From contig NZ_DASWYS010000275.1 in assembly GCF_036404855.1 (NCBI RefSeq), positions 1-64,000 of the forward strand: a stretch of DNA of 64,000 nt. The letters are read 5' to 3'. The notes beneath the pieces are model-generated. The model searched no databases. It was not told where the DNA came from and was given only the letters and a program-made list of their open reading frames with translations. Position numbers and translations under genes: made by a program. This document shows positions 42,996 through 51,323 of this stretch, piece by piece (position 1 is the stretch's first letter; each line of letters begins with the position of its first letter). Origin of the DNA: Pelomonas sp036404855 (GTDB lineage: Bacteria; Pseudomonadota; Gammaproteobacteria; Burkholderiales; Burkholderiaceae_C).

Positions 42996-44770
42996 GCGAC
43001 CTCCTTGCGGGCTGCGACGTCGCGGCAGCCGGCGCCGGCCTTGGCCGTGACCAGCAGGAATTTCTGCATGTCCCAGGCCCCGGTGGGACATCGTTCGGCG
43101 CACAGGCCGCAATGCAGGCAGACGTCCTCGTCCTTGGCCATCACGCGCCCGGTCTTCAGGCCACCCTCCACATAGATGTCCTGCATCAGGTTCAGCGCCG
43201 GCGCCTTGAGCCGCTCGCGCAGATCCGGCCCATCGTCCGTGAACGTGATGCAGTCCATCGGGCAGATGTCGACGCAGGCATCGCACTCGATGCACAGCTT
43301 GGGCGCGAACACGGTCTGCACGTCGCAGTTCAGGCAGCGCTGCGCCTCCTTCAACGCGGTCTTGGCATCGAAGCCCAGCTCCACCTCCACCTTGATGCTG
43401 GCCAGCGCCTTCTCGGCCGCGGCCCAGGGCACCTTGCTGCGCAGGTCCAGCGTGATGGCGTTGTCGTAGCTCCACTCGTGAATGCCCATCTTCTGCGACA
43501 CGAGGTTCACATGGGGCGCGGGCCGCTGGCGCGGGTCTTCGCCATGCAACAGCCGGTCGATGGAGACGGCCGCCTCATGGCCGTGGGCCACGGCCGTGAT
43601 GATGTTCTTGGGCCCGAAGGCGGCGTCGCCGCCGAAGAAGACGTGGGGCAGCGTGGACTGAAAGCTCTGCCCGTCCAGCTCCGGCAGCCCGTTCTCGCCG
43701 AAGGCGATGCCCGCATCGCGCTCGATCCACGGGAAGGCGTTTTCCTGCCCGACGGCGATCAGCACCTCGTCGCAAGGGATGACGATTTCATCGCCCGTCT
43801 GCGCCTTCTTGAAACGCATGCCGGTCAGCCTGCCGTCGACGTGCTCGAAAGCCAGCGGCACATGGAAGTCGAGGATGGGGATGCCTTCGTGCTCGGCGTC
43901 TTCCTTCTCCCAGGGGGATGCCTTCATCTGCGCATAGCCGCTGCGCACGGCCACCGTCACGCTGCTGGCCCCCAGTCGCCGCGCCGAACGGCAGCAGTCC
44001 ATGGCCGTGTTGCCGCCGCCCAGCACGATGACGCGCGGCTGCACCGCCGTCACGTGGCCGAAGCTGACGCTGGACAGCCAGTCGATGCCGATGTGGATGC
44101 GCCCCGCGGCCTCCTGCCGCCCGGGCAGTTGCAGGTCTCGCCCTCGCGGTGCGCCGCAGCCGACGAACACGGCATCCCAGCCGTCGGCCAGCATCGCCTT
44201 CATGGAGGCGATGCGCTGCCCGGCACGCCACTCGACGCCCAGGCCCAGGATGTAGCCGCACTCCTCGTCGATGACGCGTTCCGGCAGCCGAAAGCGGGGA
44301 ATCTGCGTGCGGATGAAGCCGCCGGGCTTGGCCTCGCCGTCAAAGACGGTGACGGCATAGCCCTCCAGCGCCAGGTCGCGCGCCACCGCCAGCGACGCCG
44401 GCCCCGCCCCCACGCAGGCCACCCGCCTGCCGTTGCGGGCGGCGGGCTTGGGGAGCATGGCGCGGAACTCGTCGGTCTTGCTGTCCGCCGCCACCCGCTT
44501 CAAGCGGCAGATCGCGACGGGCTCGGGCTTGGCGGCCTGCTGTTCCTCGACGCGGCCGCGCCGGCAGGCCGGCTCGCAGGGTCGGTCGCAGGTTCGACCC
44601 AGCACGCCGGGAAAGACGTTGCTGACCCAGTTGACCCAGTAGGCCTCGTCATGCCGGCCCTGGGCGATGAGCCGGATGTACTCGGGCACCGGCGTGTGCG
44701 CCGGACAGGCCCATTGGCAATCTACGACCTTGTGGAAATAGGCCGGGTCCGAGATGTCGGTCCGCTGCAC
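42992..44770 (-). CDS. FAD/NAD(P) oxidoreductase with N- and C-terminal iron-sulfur domains
   Basis: A 592-residue GltD-like flavoprotein. The N-terminal helical Fe-S domain has CQWACPAHTPVPEYI and CDRPCEPACRRG. An FAD Rossmann fold follows (VACVGAGPASLAVARDLALEGY, split at GAGPAS) and an NAD(P) fold (VIVLGGGNTAMDCC). The C-terminal extension bears two 4Fe-4S ferredoxin motifs, CIECDACVDICPMDC and CLHCGLCAERCP. It is placed to carry electrons from KorAB to NAD(P), like the extra subunit of 2-oxoglutarate:NADP oxidoreductases in Azoarcus/Thauera. First gene of the operon. Confidence 0.86.
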   Translation of the reverse strand: MQRTDISDPAYFHKVVDCQWACPAHTPVPEYIRLIAQGRHDEAYWVNWVSNVFPGVLGRTCDRPCEPACRRGRVEEQQAAKPEPVAICRLKRVAADSKTDEFRAMLPKPAARNGRRVACVGAGPASLAVARDLALEGYAVTVFDGEAKPGGFIRTQIPRFRLPERVIDEECGYILGLGVEWRAGQRIASMKAMLADGWDAVFVGCGAPRGRDLQLPGRQEAAGRIHIGIDWLSSVSFGHVTAVQPRVIVLGGGNTAMDCCRSARRLGASSVTVAVRSGYAQMKASPWEKEDAEHEGIPILDFHVPLAFEHVDGRLTGMRFKKAQTGDEIVIPCDEVLIAVGQENAFPWIERDAGIAFGENGLPELDGQSFQSTLPHVFFGGDAAFGPKNIITAVAHGHEAAVSIDRLLHGEDPRQRPAPHVNLVSQKMGIHEWSYDNAITLDLRSKVPWAAAEKALASIKVEVELGFDAKTALKEAQRCLNCDVQTVFAPKLCIECDACVDICPMDCITFTDDGPDLRERLKAPALNLMQDIYVEGGLKTGRVMAKDEDVCLHCGLCAERCPTGAWDMQKFLLVTAKAGAGCRDVAARKEVA

Positions 44771-44880
44771 GGGCGTCTCCTCCGTGGTGCGATTTGTCGG
44801 GCCAGTCTAGGCCGACGGCCGATCACCCGTCTCTGTGGAAACCCTTTGCAGCCGCGTGGGCGGCAGCCGCGGACAGGACC

Positions 44881-45588
44881 TCAGGCGACGGCACGCCGCC
44901 TGGTGAGCCAGGACGGCGCGCGCAGGGCGACCATCGTCACGGCCCAGCAGATCCATGCCGTCCACATCGTGTGGCTGGGATAGTGGGCGCCGCGCAGCAT
45001 CTGGCCGACGCCGTAGACCACGCCCAGGCAGATCACGCCGGCCAGCCAGGCCCTTGCCGCCCGCGGGTAGGCGCGGGCCAGCACGCAGCCGCCGCCCAGG
45101 AAGGCAAAGGCCGCGCTGGCGTGGCCGGACGGGAAGCAATGTCCCCCGCCGCCGTCGCGCAAGCCGAAGGCCCAGTGCGAGATGTAGTGGGCCGTGCCGC
45201 CGAACTCGGCCAGGTCCCAGGGGCAGCTCGTCACGCTCGCGCGCTTGATGAGCGACACCGCGGCAAGGCAAAACAGCGTGGCCAGCAACCAGTCGAGCCG
45301 TTCGCGCCGGGTCAGCTCGGGCAGCACCTGGCGGGGCCGCAGGTTGGCAAGCAGGATGAAGGCGACCGCCAGCCAGGACAGCAGGCGGCCGCCCTGGTGC
45401 ACCAGTTGCACCGTGAGCCAGTTCTCGCGCCAGGCAAAACCGGCCGCGCTGCCCACCTGACGCATGACCCAGAGGTCCAGTCCGCTGGCATCCCAGACCA
45501 GCAAGGCCCCCAGGCCCACCAGCAGGGCCCACACGCCGGCTGGCAGGCGGGCGGCGCGCGCGGGGACCGAGGACAGGCTGATCTGCAT
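44881..45588 (-). CDS. PAP2-family membrane phosphatase
   Basis: A 235-residue inner-membrane protein with about six helices and the three PAP2 motifs: KRASVTSCPWD (variant motif 1), PSGHASAAF (motif 2) and RGAHYPSHTMW (motif 3). This arrangement, with CPWDL before the second helix pair, resembles lipid A or undecaprenyl-pyrophosphate phosphatases. Activity on a lipid phosphate is inferred. Divergent from the Kdo/LPS genes. The start at 45586-45588 (MQISLSSVP) fits the first helix; the frame is open further upstream and no strong ribosome site decides it. Confidence 0.8.
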   Translation of the reverse strand: MQISLSSVPARAARLPAGVWALLVGLGALLVWDASGLDLWVMRQVGSAAGFAWRENWLTVQLVHQGGRLLSWLAVAFILLANLRPRQVLPELTRRERLDWLLATLFCLAAVSLIKRASVTSCPWDLAEFGGTAHYISHWAFGLRDGGGGHCFPSGHASAAFAFLGGGCVLARAYPRAARAWLAGVICLGVVYGVGQMLRGAHYPSHTMWTAWICWAVTMVALRAPSWLTRRRAVA

Positions 45589-45718
45589 GGATCGGAATTG
45601 TCGAGAGGCGGATGCCTCGAATCCTTGCACCTGGCTGGCGTCTTGCACCCCGTATTCGCCCGGATGCGATGGAAGTCACGCCGGGGTAGCTCCCGCAAGG
45701 GCCGCCTGGGCCTTTGTC

Positions 45719-45730
45719 TACACTGGCCGC
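45719..45730 (+). promoter_or_regulatory. -10 box directly before the kdsD ATG
   Basis: TACACT (45719-45724) is followed by GGCCGC and the ATG at 45731, the same spacing and nearly the same sequence as before rsmB. There is no Shine-Dalgarno site, so a leaderless transcript is likely. No good -35 is visible. Confidence 0.45.
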
Positions 45731-46717
45731 ATGAGTTCACCCGTCTTTGCCGCCGAGCGCGCCATCCGCATCGGCCGCCAGGCGCTCGAGGTCGAGGCCC
45801 GCGCCCTCGCCGAGCTGGCACCGCGTCTGGGCGACGCTTTCGTGAGCGCCGTGCAGGCCGTGCTGGCCTGCCATGGCCGTGTCGCCGTCATGGGCATGGG
45901 CAAGAGCGGCCACGTCGGCCGCAAGATTGCCGCCACCCTGGCCTCCACCGGCACGCCGGCCCTCTTCGTCCATCCCGCCGAGGCGGCCCACGGCGACCTG
46001 GGCATGGTCACCGGCGGCGATGTCGTGCTGGCGCTGTCCAATTCCGGAGAAAGCGACGAGCTCAACGCCATCCTGCCCGTGCTCAAGCGCCTGGGCGTGC
46101 CCGTCATCGCAATGACGGGGCGTGCCGAGTCCAGCCTGGCTGCCCATGCCGACGTCGTGCTCGACAGTGCCGTGGCCGAGGAAGCCTGCCCGCTGCAGTT
46201 GGCTCCGACCGCCAGCACCACGGCCCAGATGGCGCTGGGCGACGCCCTGGCCGTGGCCCTGCTGGATGCGCGCGGCTTCAAGGCCGAAGACTTCGCCCGC
46301 TCCCACCCGGGTGGTGCGCTGGGCCGCAAGCTGCTGACCCATGTGCGCGACCTGATGCGCAGCGGCGACGCCCTGCCTCGCGTGGCCGCCGACACCGCCT
46401 TCACCGACCTGATGCGCGAGATGAGCGCCAAGAGCCTGGGCATGGCGGTCATCGTCGATGCCCAGGACCACGTCCAGGGCATCTTCACGGACGGCGACCT
46501 TCGCCGCCTCATCGAGCAGGGCCGCGACCTGCGCGCCCTCACTGCCGCCGAGGTCGCCCACCCCAGGCCGCGCACCGTTGGCGCCGACGCGCTGGCCGTG
46601 GATGCCGCCGACTTGATGGAAGCCGCGCGCATCACCGTGGTTCTCGTCGTGGACACGGACCAGCGCCTCGTCGGCGCGATCAGCATCAACGACCTGATGC
46701 GGGCGAAGGTGATCTGA
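45731..46717 (+). CDS. kdsD: Arabinose-5-phosphate isomerase (SIS + CBS pair)
   Basis: A 328-residue enzyme interconverting ribulose-5-phosphate and arabinose-5-phosphate, the first step to Kdo for lipopolysaccharide. SIS domain (about 35-185): VMGMGKSGHVGRKIAATLASTG (cited in part, GMGKSGH), HPAEAAHGDLGM, and SNSGESDEL. Two CBS domains follow (about 200-328; LRRLIEQGRDLRA in the first, VLVVDTDQRLVGAISINDLM in the second). It overlaps kdsC by one base (TGATG). Confidence 0.95.
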   Translation: MSSPVFAAERAIRIGRQALEVEARALAELAPRLGDAFVSAVQAVLACHGRVAVMGMGKSGHVGRKIAATLASTGTPALFVHPAEAAHGDLGMVTGGDVVLALSNSGESDELNAILPVLKRLGVPVIAMTGRAESSLAAHADVVLDSAVAEEACPLQLAPTASTTAQMALGDALAVALLDARGFKAEDFARSHPGGALGRKLLTHVRDLMRSGDALPRVAADTAFTDLMREMSAKSLGMAVIVDAQDHVQGIFTDGDLRRLIEQGRDLRALTAAEVAHPRPRTVGADALAVDAADLMEAARITVVLVVDTDQRLVGAISINDLMRAKVI

Positions 46718-47295
46718 TGGCCGCACTGAGCTTTCCTCCCGAACTGCTGGTCAAGGCCCAGGGCTCCGGCCTGGCCATCAGGCTCGCCATCTTCGACGTC
46801 GACGGTGTGTTGACCGACGGCCGCATTTACATCGGTGAACGCGGCGAGGAGTTCAAGGCCTTCAGCACGCTTGACGGCCACGGCCTGAAGTCGCTGCAGC
46901 AGGCCGGCATCACGCCCGTGGTCATCACCGGCCGCGACAGCCCCGCCGTGCGTCGCCGCGTCGCCGACCTGGGCCTGGCCCACGCCGTCTACGGGGCTGG
47001 CGACAAGCTCGCCGCCGCCGAGCCGCTGCTGGCCCGGCTCGGCGTGCACTGGGGCGAGGTCGCCGTCATGGGCGACGACTGGCCCGATCTGCCGCTGATG
47101 ACCCGCGCCGGCTTCGCCTGCGCCCCGCCCGGCGCCCACGCCGAAGTGCTGGCCATTGCTCACCACGTCACGCGCGCGGCCGGCGGCCACGGCGCGGCGC
47201 GCGAGTACTGCGACGTCCTGCTGATGGCGGGAGGCCACTATGAGCGCCTGCTGAACGCACACCACGCCACGCTGGACGGCACCACCCCGACATGA
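46717..47295 (+). CDS. kdsC: 3-deoxy-D-manno-octulosonate 8-phosphate phosphatase
   Basis: A 192-residue HAD phosphatase releasing Kdo from Kdo-8-phosphate. LAIFDVDGVLTDGRIYIG carries the nucleophile Asp and acid/base Asp; VVITGRDSPAVRRRV and VAVMGDDWPDLPLM are motifs II and IV. No cap domain, as normal for this tetrameric family. The ATG at 46717-46719 overlaps the kdsD stop; its own stop overlaps lptC by 4 bp. Confidence 0.94.
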   Translation: MAALSFPPELLVKAQGSGLAIRLAIFDVDGVLTDGRIYIGERGEEFKAFSTLDGHGLKSLQQAGITPVVITGRDSPAVRRRVADLGLAHAVYGAGDKLAAAEPLLARLGVHWGEVAVMGDDWPDLPLMTRAGFACAPPGAHAEVLAIAHHVTRAAGGHGAAREYCDVLLMAGGHYERLLNAHHATLDGTTPT

Positions 47296-47951
47296 CGCCC
47301 GCGGCCCTCCCCCTCGCCACGCCGCGGGCTGCCAAGCCCCGGCCCTGGCTGTGGCGCGTCCAGAGCCTGCTGTCCAACTACCTGCCGCTGCTGCTGATGG
47401 CCTTGCTGGCCAGCGGCACTTGGTGGCTGGTGAAGAACACGCCGCTGCTGGACACCCCGGGCGAGCTGGCGCCGCCGCGCCACATCCCCGACTACCGCAT
47501 GGCGAATTTCGAGATCCAGCGCATCGGCGCGGACGGCCGGCTCAACGTGCAGATTGCCGGCGCCGAGCTTCGTCACTACCCCGACACCGACACCATCGAG
47601 ATCGACCAGGCCCGGGTGCGTGCCGTCGCGCCAGACGGCAGCCTGGCCATCGCCGAGGCCAAGCGCGCCATCAGCAATGGCGACGGTAGCGACATGCAGC
47701 TGATCGGCGACGTGCGCCTGCGCCGCCTGCCACCGGGTTCGGGCGAGAACGCGCCGGCCCAGCTGGAGGTGCGCGGCGAGTTCCTGCAGGCGCTGGCTAA
47801 CAGCGAGATCCTGCGCTCCCACCTGCCCGTCACCATCCGCCAGGGCAGCTCGACGCTGAACACGCGGAACTTCGAGTACCGCCACCTCACGGGCCAGGTC
47901 AGCTTCACGGGCCGGGCCCAAGGGCAGATTGCATCGCGCGACGGCCGATGA
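47292..47951 (+). CDS. lptC: LPS export protein LptC
   Basis: A 219-residue bitopic protein: an N-terminal helix (about 30-46, LPLLLMALLASGTWWLV) and a periplasmic beta-jellyroll (YRMANFEIQRIGADGRLNVQI; TRNFEYRHLTGQVSFTGRAQG). It takes lipopolysaccharide from LptBFG and passes it to LptA. The 4-bp overlap with kdsC couples LPS core synthesis to export. The usual downstream lptA and lptB are not here; an SDR gene follows with a 4-bp overlap. Confidence 0.88.
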   Translation: MTPAALPLATPRAAKPRPWLWRVQSLLSNYLPLLLMALLASGTWWLVKNTPLLDTPGELAPPRHIPDYRMANFEIQRIGADGRLNVQIAGAELRHYPDTDTIEIDQARVRAVAPDGSLAIAEAKRAISNGDGSDMQLIGDVRLRRLPPGSGENAPAQLEVRGEFLQALANSEILRSHLPVTIRQGSSTLNTRNFEYRHLTGQVSFTGRAQGQIASRDGR

Positions 47952-48721
47952 GCGAGCTCGTCTTCATCACCGGCGCGTCCAGCGGCATCGGCCAGGCCCT
48001 GGCATTGCGCTACTACCGCGACGGTGCCCGCCTCGCGCTGGTGGCCCGCCGCACCGCCGAGGTCCAGCGCTGGGCCGCAGAGCAACGGCTCGACGCCGCC
48101 CGCTTTAGGGTTTATGGCGCAGATGTCGCCGACCTCGACGCCATGGCCCGCATCGGCCGCGAATGCATCGCGGCCCAGGGCCTGCCCGACGTCGTCATCG
48201 CCAACGCCGGCATCAGCGTCGGCATGGACACGGCCCACTTCGACGACCTCGACGTGATGCGTCGCACCTTCGCGACCAACAACGTCGGCCTGGCCGCCAC
48301 CTTCCACCCCTTCGTCGCCGCGATGAACGAGCGCCGCTCCGGCACGCTGGTGGGCGTGGCCAGCGTCGCCGCCATCCGCGGCCTGCCGGGGCATGGCGCC
48401 TACTGCGCGAGCAAGGCAGGCGTCGTGGCCTACTGCGAAAGCCTGCGCGGTGAATGCCGGCCGTTCGGCGTGCACGTCGTGACGCTGCTGCCGGGCTACA
48501 TCGACACGCCGCTGACACGCGGCAACCGCTACTCCATGCCCTTCCTGATGCAGGTCGATGACTTCGCCGACCAGGCCGTCCGCAGCATCCGTGCCCAGGT
48601 CAGCTATCGCGTCATCCCCTGGCAGATGGGTGTGCTGGCCAAGATCCTTCGACTGCTGCCCAACTGGCTCTACGACCGCGCGCTGGGCAGCCGGCCGCGC
48701 AAGAAGCGCGCGAGCGAGTAG
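47948..48721 (+). CDS. Short-chain dehydrogenase/reductase
   Basis: A 257-residue classical SDR. NAD(P)-binding ITGASSGIGQALALRYY (residues 7-23), NAG in IANAGISVGM, catalytic Ser region GVASVAAIRGLPG and the YxxxK pair in YCASKAG. The C-terminal 40 residues are basic and hydrophobic (LAKILRLLPNWLYDRAL...KKRASE), suggesting membrane association. Substrate unknown. Its place at the end of the Kdo/LptC operon hints at an envelope lipid or sugar substrate, but this is only context. Confidence 0.88.
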   Translation: MSELVFITGASSGIGQALALRYYRDGARLALVARRTAEVQRWAAEQRLDAARFRVYGADVADLDAMARIGRECIAAQGLPDVVIANAGISVGMDTAHFDDLDVMRRTFATNNVGLAATFHPFVAAMNERRSGTLVGVASVAAIRGLPGHGAYCASKAGVVAYCESLRGECRPFGVHVVTLLPGYIDTPLTRGNRYSMPFLMQVDDFADQAVRSIRAQVSYRVIPWQMGVLAKILRLLPNWLYDRALGSRPRKKRASE

Positions 48722-48933
48722 CCAACGCGCACAGGCCCTGGCTACACTGCGCGCCTTCGTACCGAGCGCTGCACGACGCAGCCCAGGAAGACATCATGGC
48801 CAAGGTGCTTCACCCCTGCTGAGCCCGCGCGCTGCCATCTGACGCAGCGCCGTCCGCCGGCTGCGCGCTGCGCACGCCCCACCTGATTCCTGCGGTTGCT
48901 GCCCGCGCGCGTAGCCGTTCTCGGACGATTTCC
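48722..48933. other. Leader region of the DUF5916 gene
   Basis: 212 bp between SDR and the DUF5916 gene. TACACT at about 48742-48747 looks like a -10 element. An 8-codon reading frame with its own ribosome site follows (48796-48822). Downstream G+C-rich segments repeat GCGCGCTGC/GCTGCGCGC and could form hairpins. No other gene is seen. Confidence 0.4.
48796..48822 (+). CDS. Possible 8-residue leader peptide (MAKVLHPC)
   Basis: ATG-led 8-codon frame ending in a Cys codon and TGA, preceded at 5 nt by AGGAAG (48785-48790), the best ribosome site in this leader. It lies 111 bp upstream of the DUF5916 start. Short frames like this can be regulatory leader peptides, but no homology can be shown at this length. 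Confidence 0.25.
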   Translation: MAKVLHPC

Positions 48934-51240
48934 ATGACCTTCCGTCTCCTCGGCCCGGGCCTGCTTGCCCTGGCCCTGCCAGCCTGGGGCAACACCCCGG
49001 AGCCGCAATATCCCACCGCACTGCGCCTGGCCACTGGCGAGCCGCCCCCGGTCATCGACGGCCGCCTGGACGACGACGCCTGGCGACGTGCACCGGTCTA
49101 CGAGCGCTTCGCGCAGTTCCTGCCCGCCGACAAGCAGCCCGCACGCTGGCGCACGACGGTGCAGGTGCTGGTCACCGGCGATGCCCTCGTTTTCGGCATC
49201 CGCGCCTGGGACCCCGAGCCCGGCCGTATCCGCGCGCCGCTGGCCCGGCGCGACCAGGTCAAGGCCGACCAGGACTTCGTCTCCATCCTCATCGACCCCG
49301 TCGGGCACCGTCGCACGGCGCAGTACGTGCGCGTCAGCGCGGCCGGCGCCGTCGAGGATGGCCTGTTCTCCGCCGAGGAGGACAGCGAGGACTCGGCGCC
49401 CGACTTCGACGTGGACGCCGCGACGGTGCGGCTGGTCGACGGCTACAGCGTCGAGCTGCGCTGGCCGCTTGCTGCGCTGCGCTTCCCGCATGCGGATGGC
49501 GCCCCCTGGCGCGTGATGGTCGCCCGCAACATCCCGCGCGAGGACCGCACACTCAACGTCAGCGCCTCCGCGCTGACCAAGGACGCGCTGAGCTTCATCG
49601 CCGAACTGCAGCCGCTGGACGGGCTGGACGATCTCGTCGAGCAGGTGCGCGAGCGGAGCTTCGTGGCGTTCCGCCCGGAGCTGACCATGCGCGCCACGCG
49701 CAACGTCAGCGAGGCAGACGGCACGCGGCGGGCCCGCAAGGCATCGCTGGGTGCGGAGCTCAAGTGGCGGCCGCGGGCGGACTGGGTGCTCGACGTGACG
49801 CTAAATCCCGACTTCTCGCAGGTCGAGCTCGATGCGCCGCAGCTCGCCGGTAACACGCGCTTCGCGCTCAGCGTGCCTGAGAAGCGCCCCTTCTTCCTGG
49901 AGAGCGCCGACGTGGTGGGCCCCACTCAGGCCGACGAGTCCGGCGAGAACCGCAGCCTCGCGGCCTTCTACACCCGCGCCATCACCGACCCCGACTGGGG
50001 CCTGCGCGCCACATGGCGCGGTGCCGGAGCCGAAGCCACGGCCCTGCATCTTCGTGATGCCGGCGGCGGCCCGCTGCTGCGCGCCGGCGCGTTCGCCACA
50101 CGCAGCGGCGTGCAGCCCGGCGGCTCGCAGGCCACCTTCGCTCGCGGCCGCGTGCAGTTGGGCGGGCAGGGGCAGTTCGGCCTCGCGGGCCTCGCGTCGC
50201 TGCGCGACTTTGGCCATGGCATGACAACGCAGGTCGTGGGCAGCGACGGCGTCTGGCGGGTCGGCGACAGCGACCAGTGGCGCGGCCATGTGCTGCTGTC
50301 CGACACGACGCTCGGCCTGGACGAAGCGGGCCAGGTGCTGCGCGTGAACCGCGAGCGCGGGCACCGCGCCTGGCTGGGCTGGCGCCACCGCGACGGCGAC
50401 TGGGTGGCCAACGTCAATGTCGAGGAAGTAAGCCCTCGCTTCGCCAACGACAACGGTTTCGTCAGCCAGAGCGCCATCCGCCGCGCGTCGGCCTTCGGCT
50501 ATCTGCGCCTGGGGCCTCGCGAGCTGGCCGGCGTGGACATGCACGAGAGCGAGGTCCAGCTCAAGCTGCAGGAGACGCGCACGCTGGCCGACCCTCTGCT
50601 GGGCGTCACCGCCGGCCAGGTGCTGGACCGCCTGGTGCAGCCGGGATTCTGGTTCGCGGCGGCGCGCAACACCGGCGTCTGGGGCCACGTGGGTCTGGAC
50701 AGCCACCGGGCAAAGAGCGGCGGCCGGCTGCACCCGACCCGCACGCTGCTGCTGGGCCTGGAGTCCAACCCGGGCGAGCTGCTGACCTACGTCAGCGCCG
50801 AGGTCGAATGGGGTCGGCGGCTGGATGTCGACGCCGACCGCGTCGGCCTGGGCGCGCAGGGCCAACTGCAGGCCCAGATGCGAACGCCGTTGCCGGGCGG
50901 ATGGTGGCTGGAGTATGAGCAGCGCTTCGGCATAGGCTGGGTCGACGGCCCGGACGGCCGCCGCGCTTTCACCGACCGCAGCGCGCAGAGCCTGCTGGTG
51001 TTGCACCTGGGGCCGCGCAACTCGATGAGGCTGATTCGCCAGCAAACGCATTTCAGCCGCCGCGAAGACCCGGCCGCCGGCCTGGCCGCGCAGAACGATG
51101 TCGGGCGGGTGCTGTCGCTGATGTTCCAGCACCGGATCGGCTTGTCCCGCGTCGTCAGCGTGGGCCTGAACCGGGCCCGCGAGCAGCCGGGTGCAGTTCG
51201 CACCGACGAGGTGTTCGCCAAGGCCACGCTGGGCTACTGA
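48934..51240 (+). CDS. DUF5916 outer-membrane-type protein with CBM9-like domain
   Basis: A 768-residue exported protein. Signal peptide (1-19). The N-terminal carbohydrate-binding-module-9-like domain spans about 25-215: PPPVIDGRLDDDAWRRAPV, then FVSILIDPVGHRRTAQYVRV and VELRWPLAALRFP. A long beta-rich C-terminal part follows, with alternating hydrophobic strands (LDVTLNPDFSQVELD, EKRPFFLESADVVG), compatible with an outer-membrane barrel. The family is common in Gammaproteobacteria and Bacteroidetes; function unproven, binding of a glycan suggested by the N-terminal fold. Ends in a convergent terminator. Confidence 0.82.
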   Translation: MTFRLLGPGLLALALPAWGNTPEPQYPTALRLATGEPPPVIDGRLDDDAWRRAPVYERFAQFLPADKQPARWRTTVQVLVTGDALVFGIRAWDPEPGRIRAPLARRDQVKADQDFVSILIDPVGHRRTAQYVRVSAAGAVEDGLFSAEEDSEDSAPDFDVDAATVRLVDGYSVELRWPLAALRFPHADGAPWRVMVARNIPREDRTLNVSASALTKDALSFIAELQPLDGLDDLVEQVRERSFVAFRPELTMRATRNVSEADGTRRARKASLGAELKWRPRADWVLDVTLNPDFSQVELDAPQLAGNTRFALSVPEKRPFFLESADVVGPTQADESGENRSLAAFYTRAITDPDWGLRATWRGAGAEATALHLRDAGGGPLLRAGAFATRSGVQPGGSQATFARGRVQLGGQGQFGLAGLASLRDFGHGMTTQVVGSDGVWRVGDSDQWRGHVLLSDTTLGLDEAGQVLRVNRERGHRAWLGWRHRDGDWVANVNVEEVSPRFANDNGFVSQSAIRRASAFGYLRLGPRELAGVDMHESEVQLKLQETRTLADPLLGVTAGQVLDRLVQPGFWFAAARNTGVWGHVGLDSHRAKSGGRLHPTRTLLLGLESNPGELLTYVSAEVEWGRRLDVDADRVGLGAQGQLQAQMRTPLPGGWWLEYEQRFGIGWVDGPDGRRAFTDRSAQSLLVLHLGPRNSMRLIRQQTHFSRREDPAAGLAAQNDVGRVLSLMFQHRIGLSRVVSVGLNRAREQPGAVRTDEVFAKATLGY

Positions 51241-51273
51241 GCCCCCGAGCCAAGGCAGCCCGGAAGCAGAAAC

Positions 51274-51299
51274 AACAAAGCGCCCGAAGGCGCTTTGTT
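51274..51299. terminator. Convergent hairpin terminator with UUCG loop
   Basis: AACAAAGCGCC (51274-51284) and GGCGCTTTGTT (51289-51299) pair perfectly around 4 bases. Read on the minus strand the loop is TTCG closed by C-G, a very stable tetraloop, followed by GTTGTTTCTG. It lies 24 bp after the RRM gene and may serve both converging genes. Confidence 0.8.
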
Positions 51300-51323
51300 C
51301 AGATATCTTGCGAGTGGCCCGGA

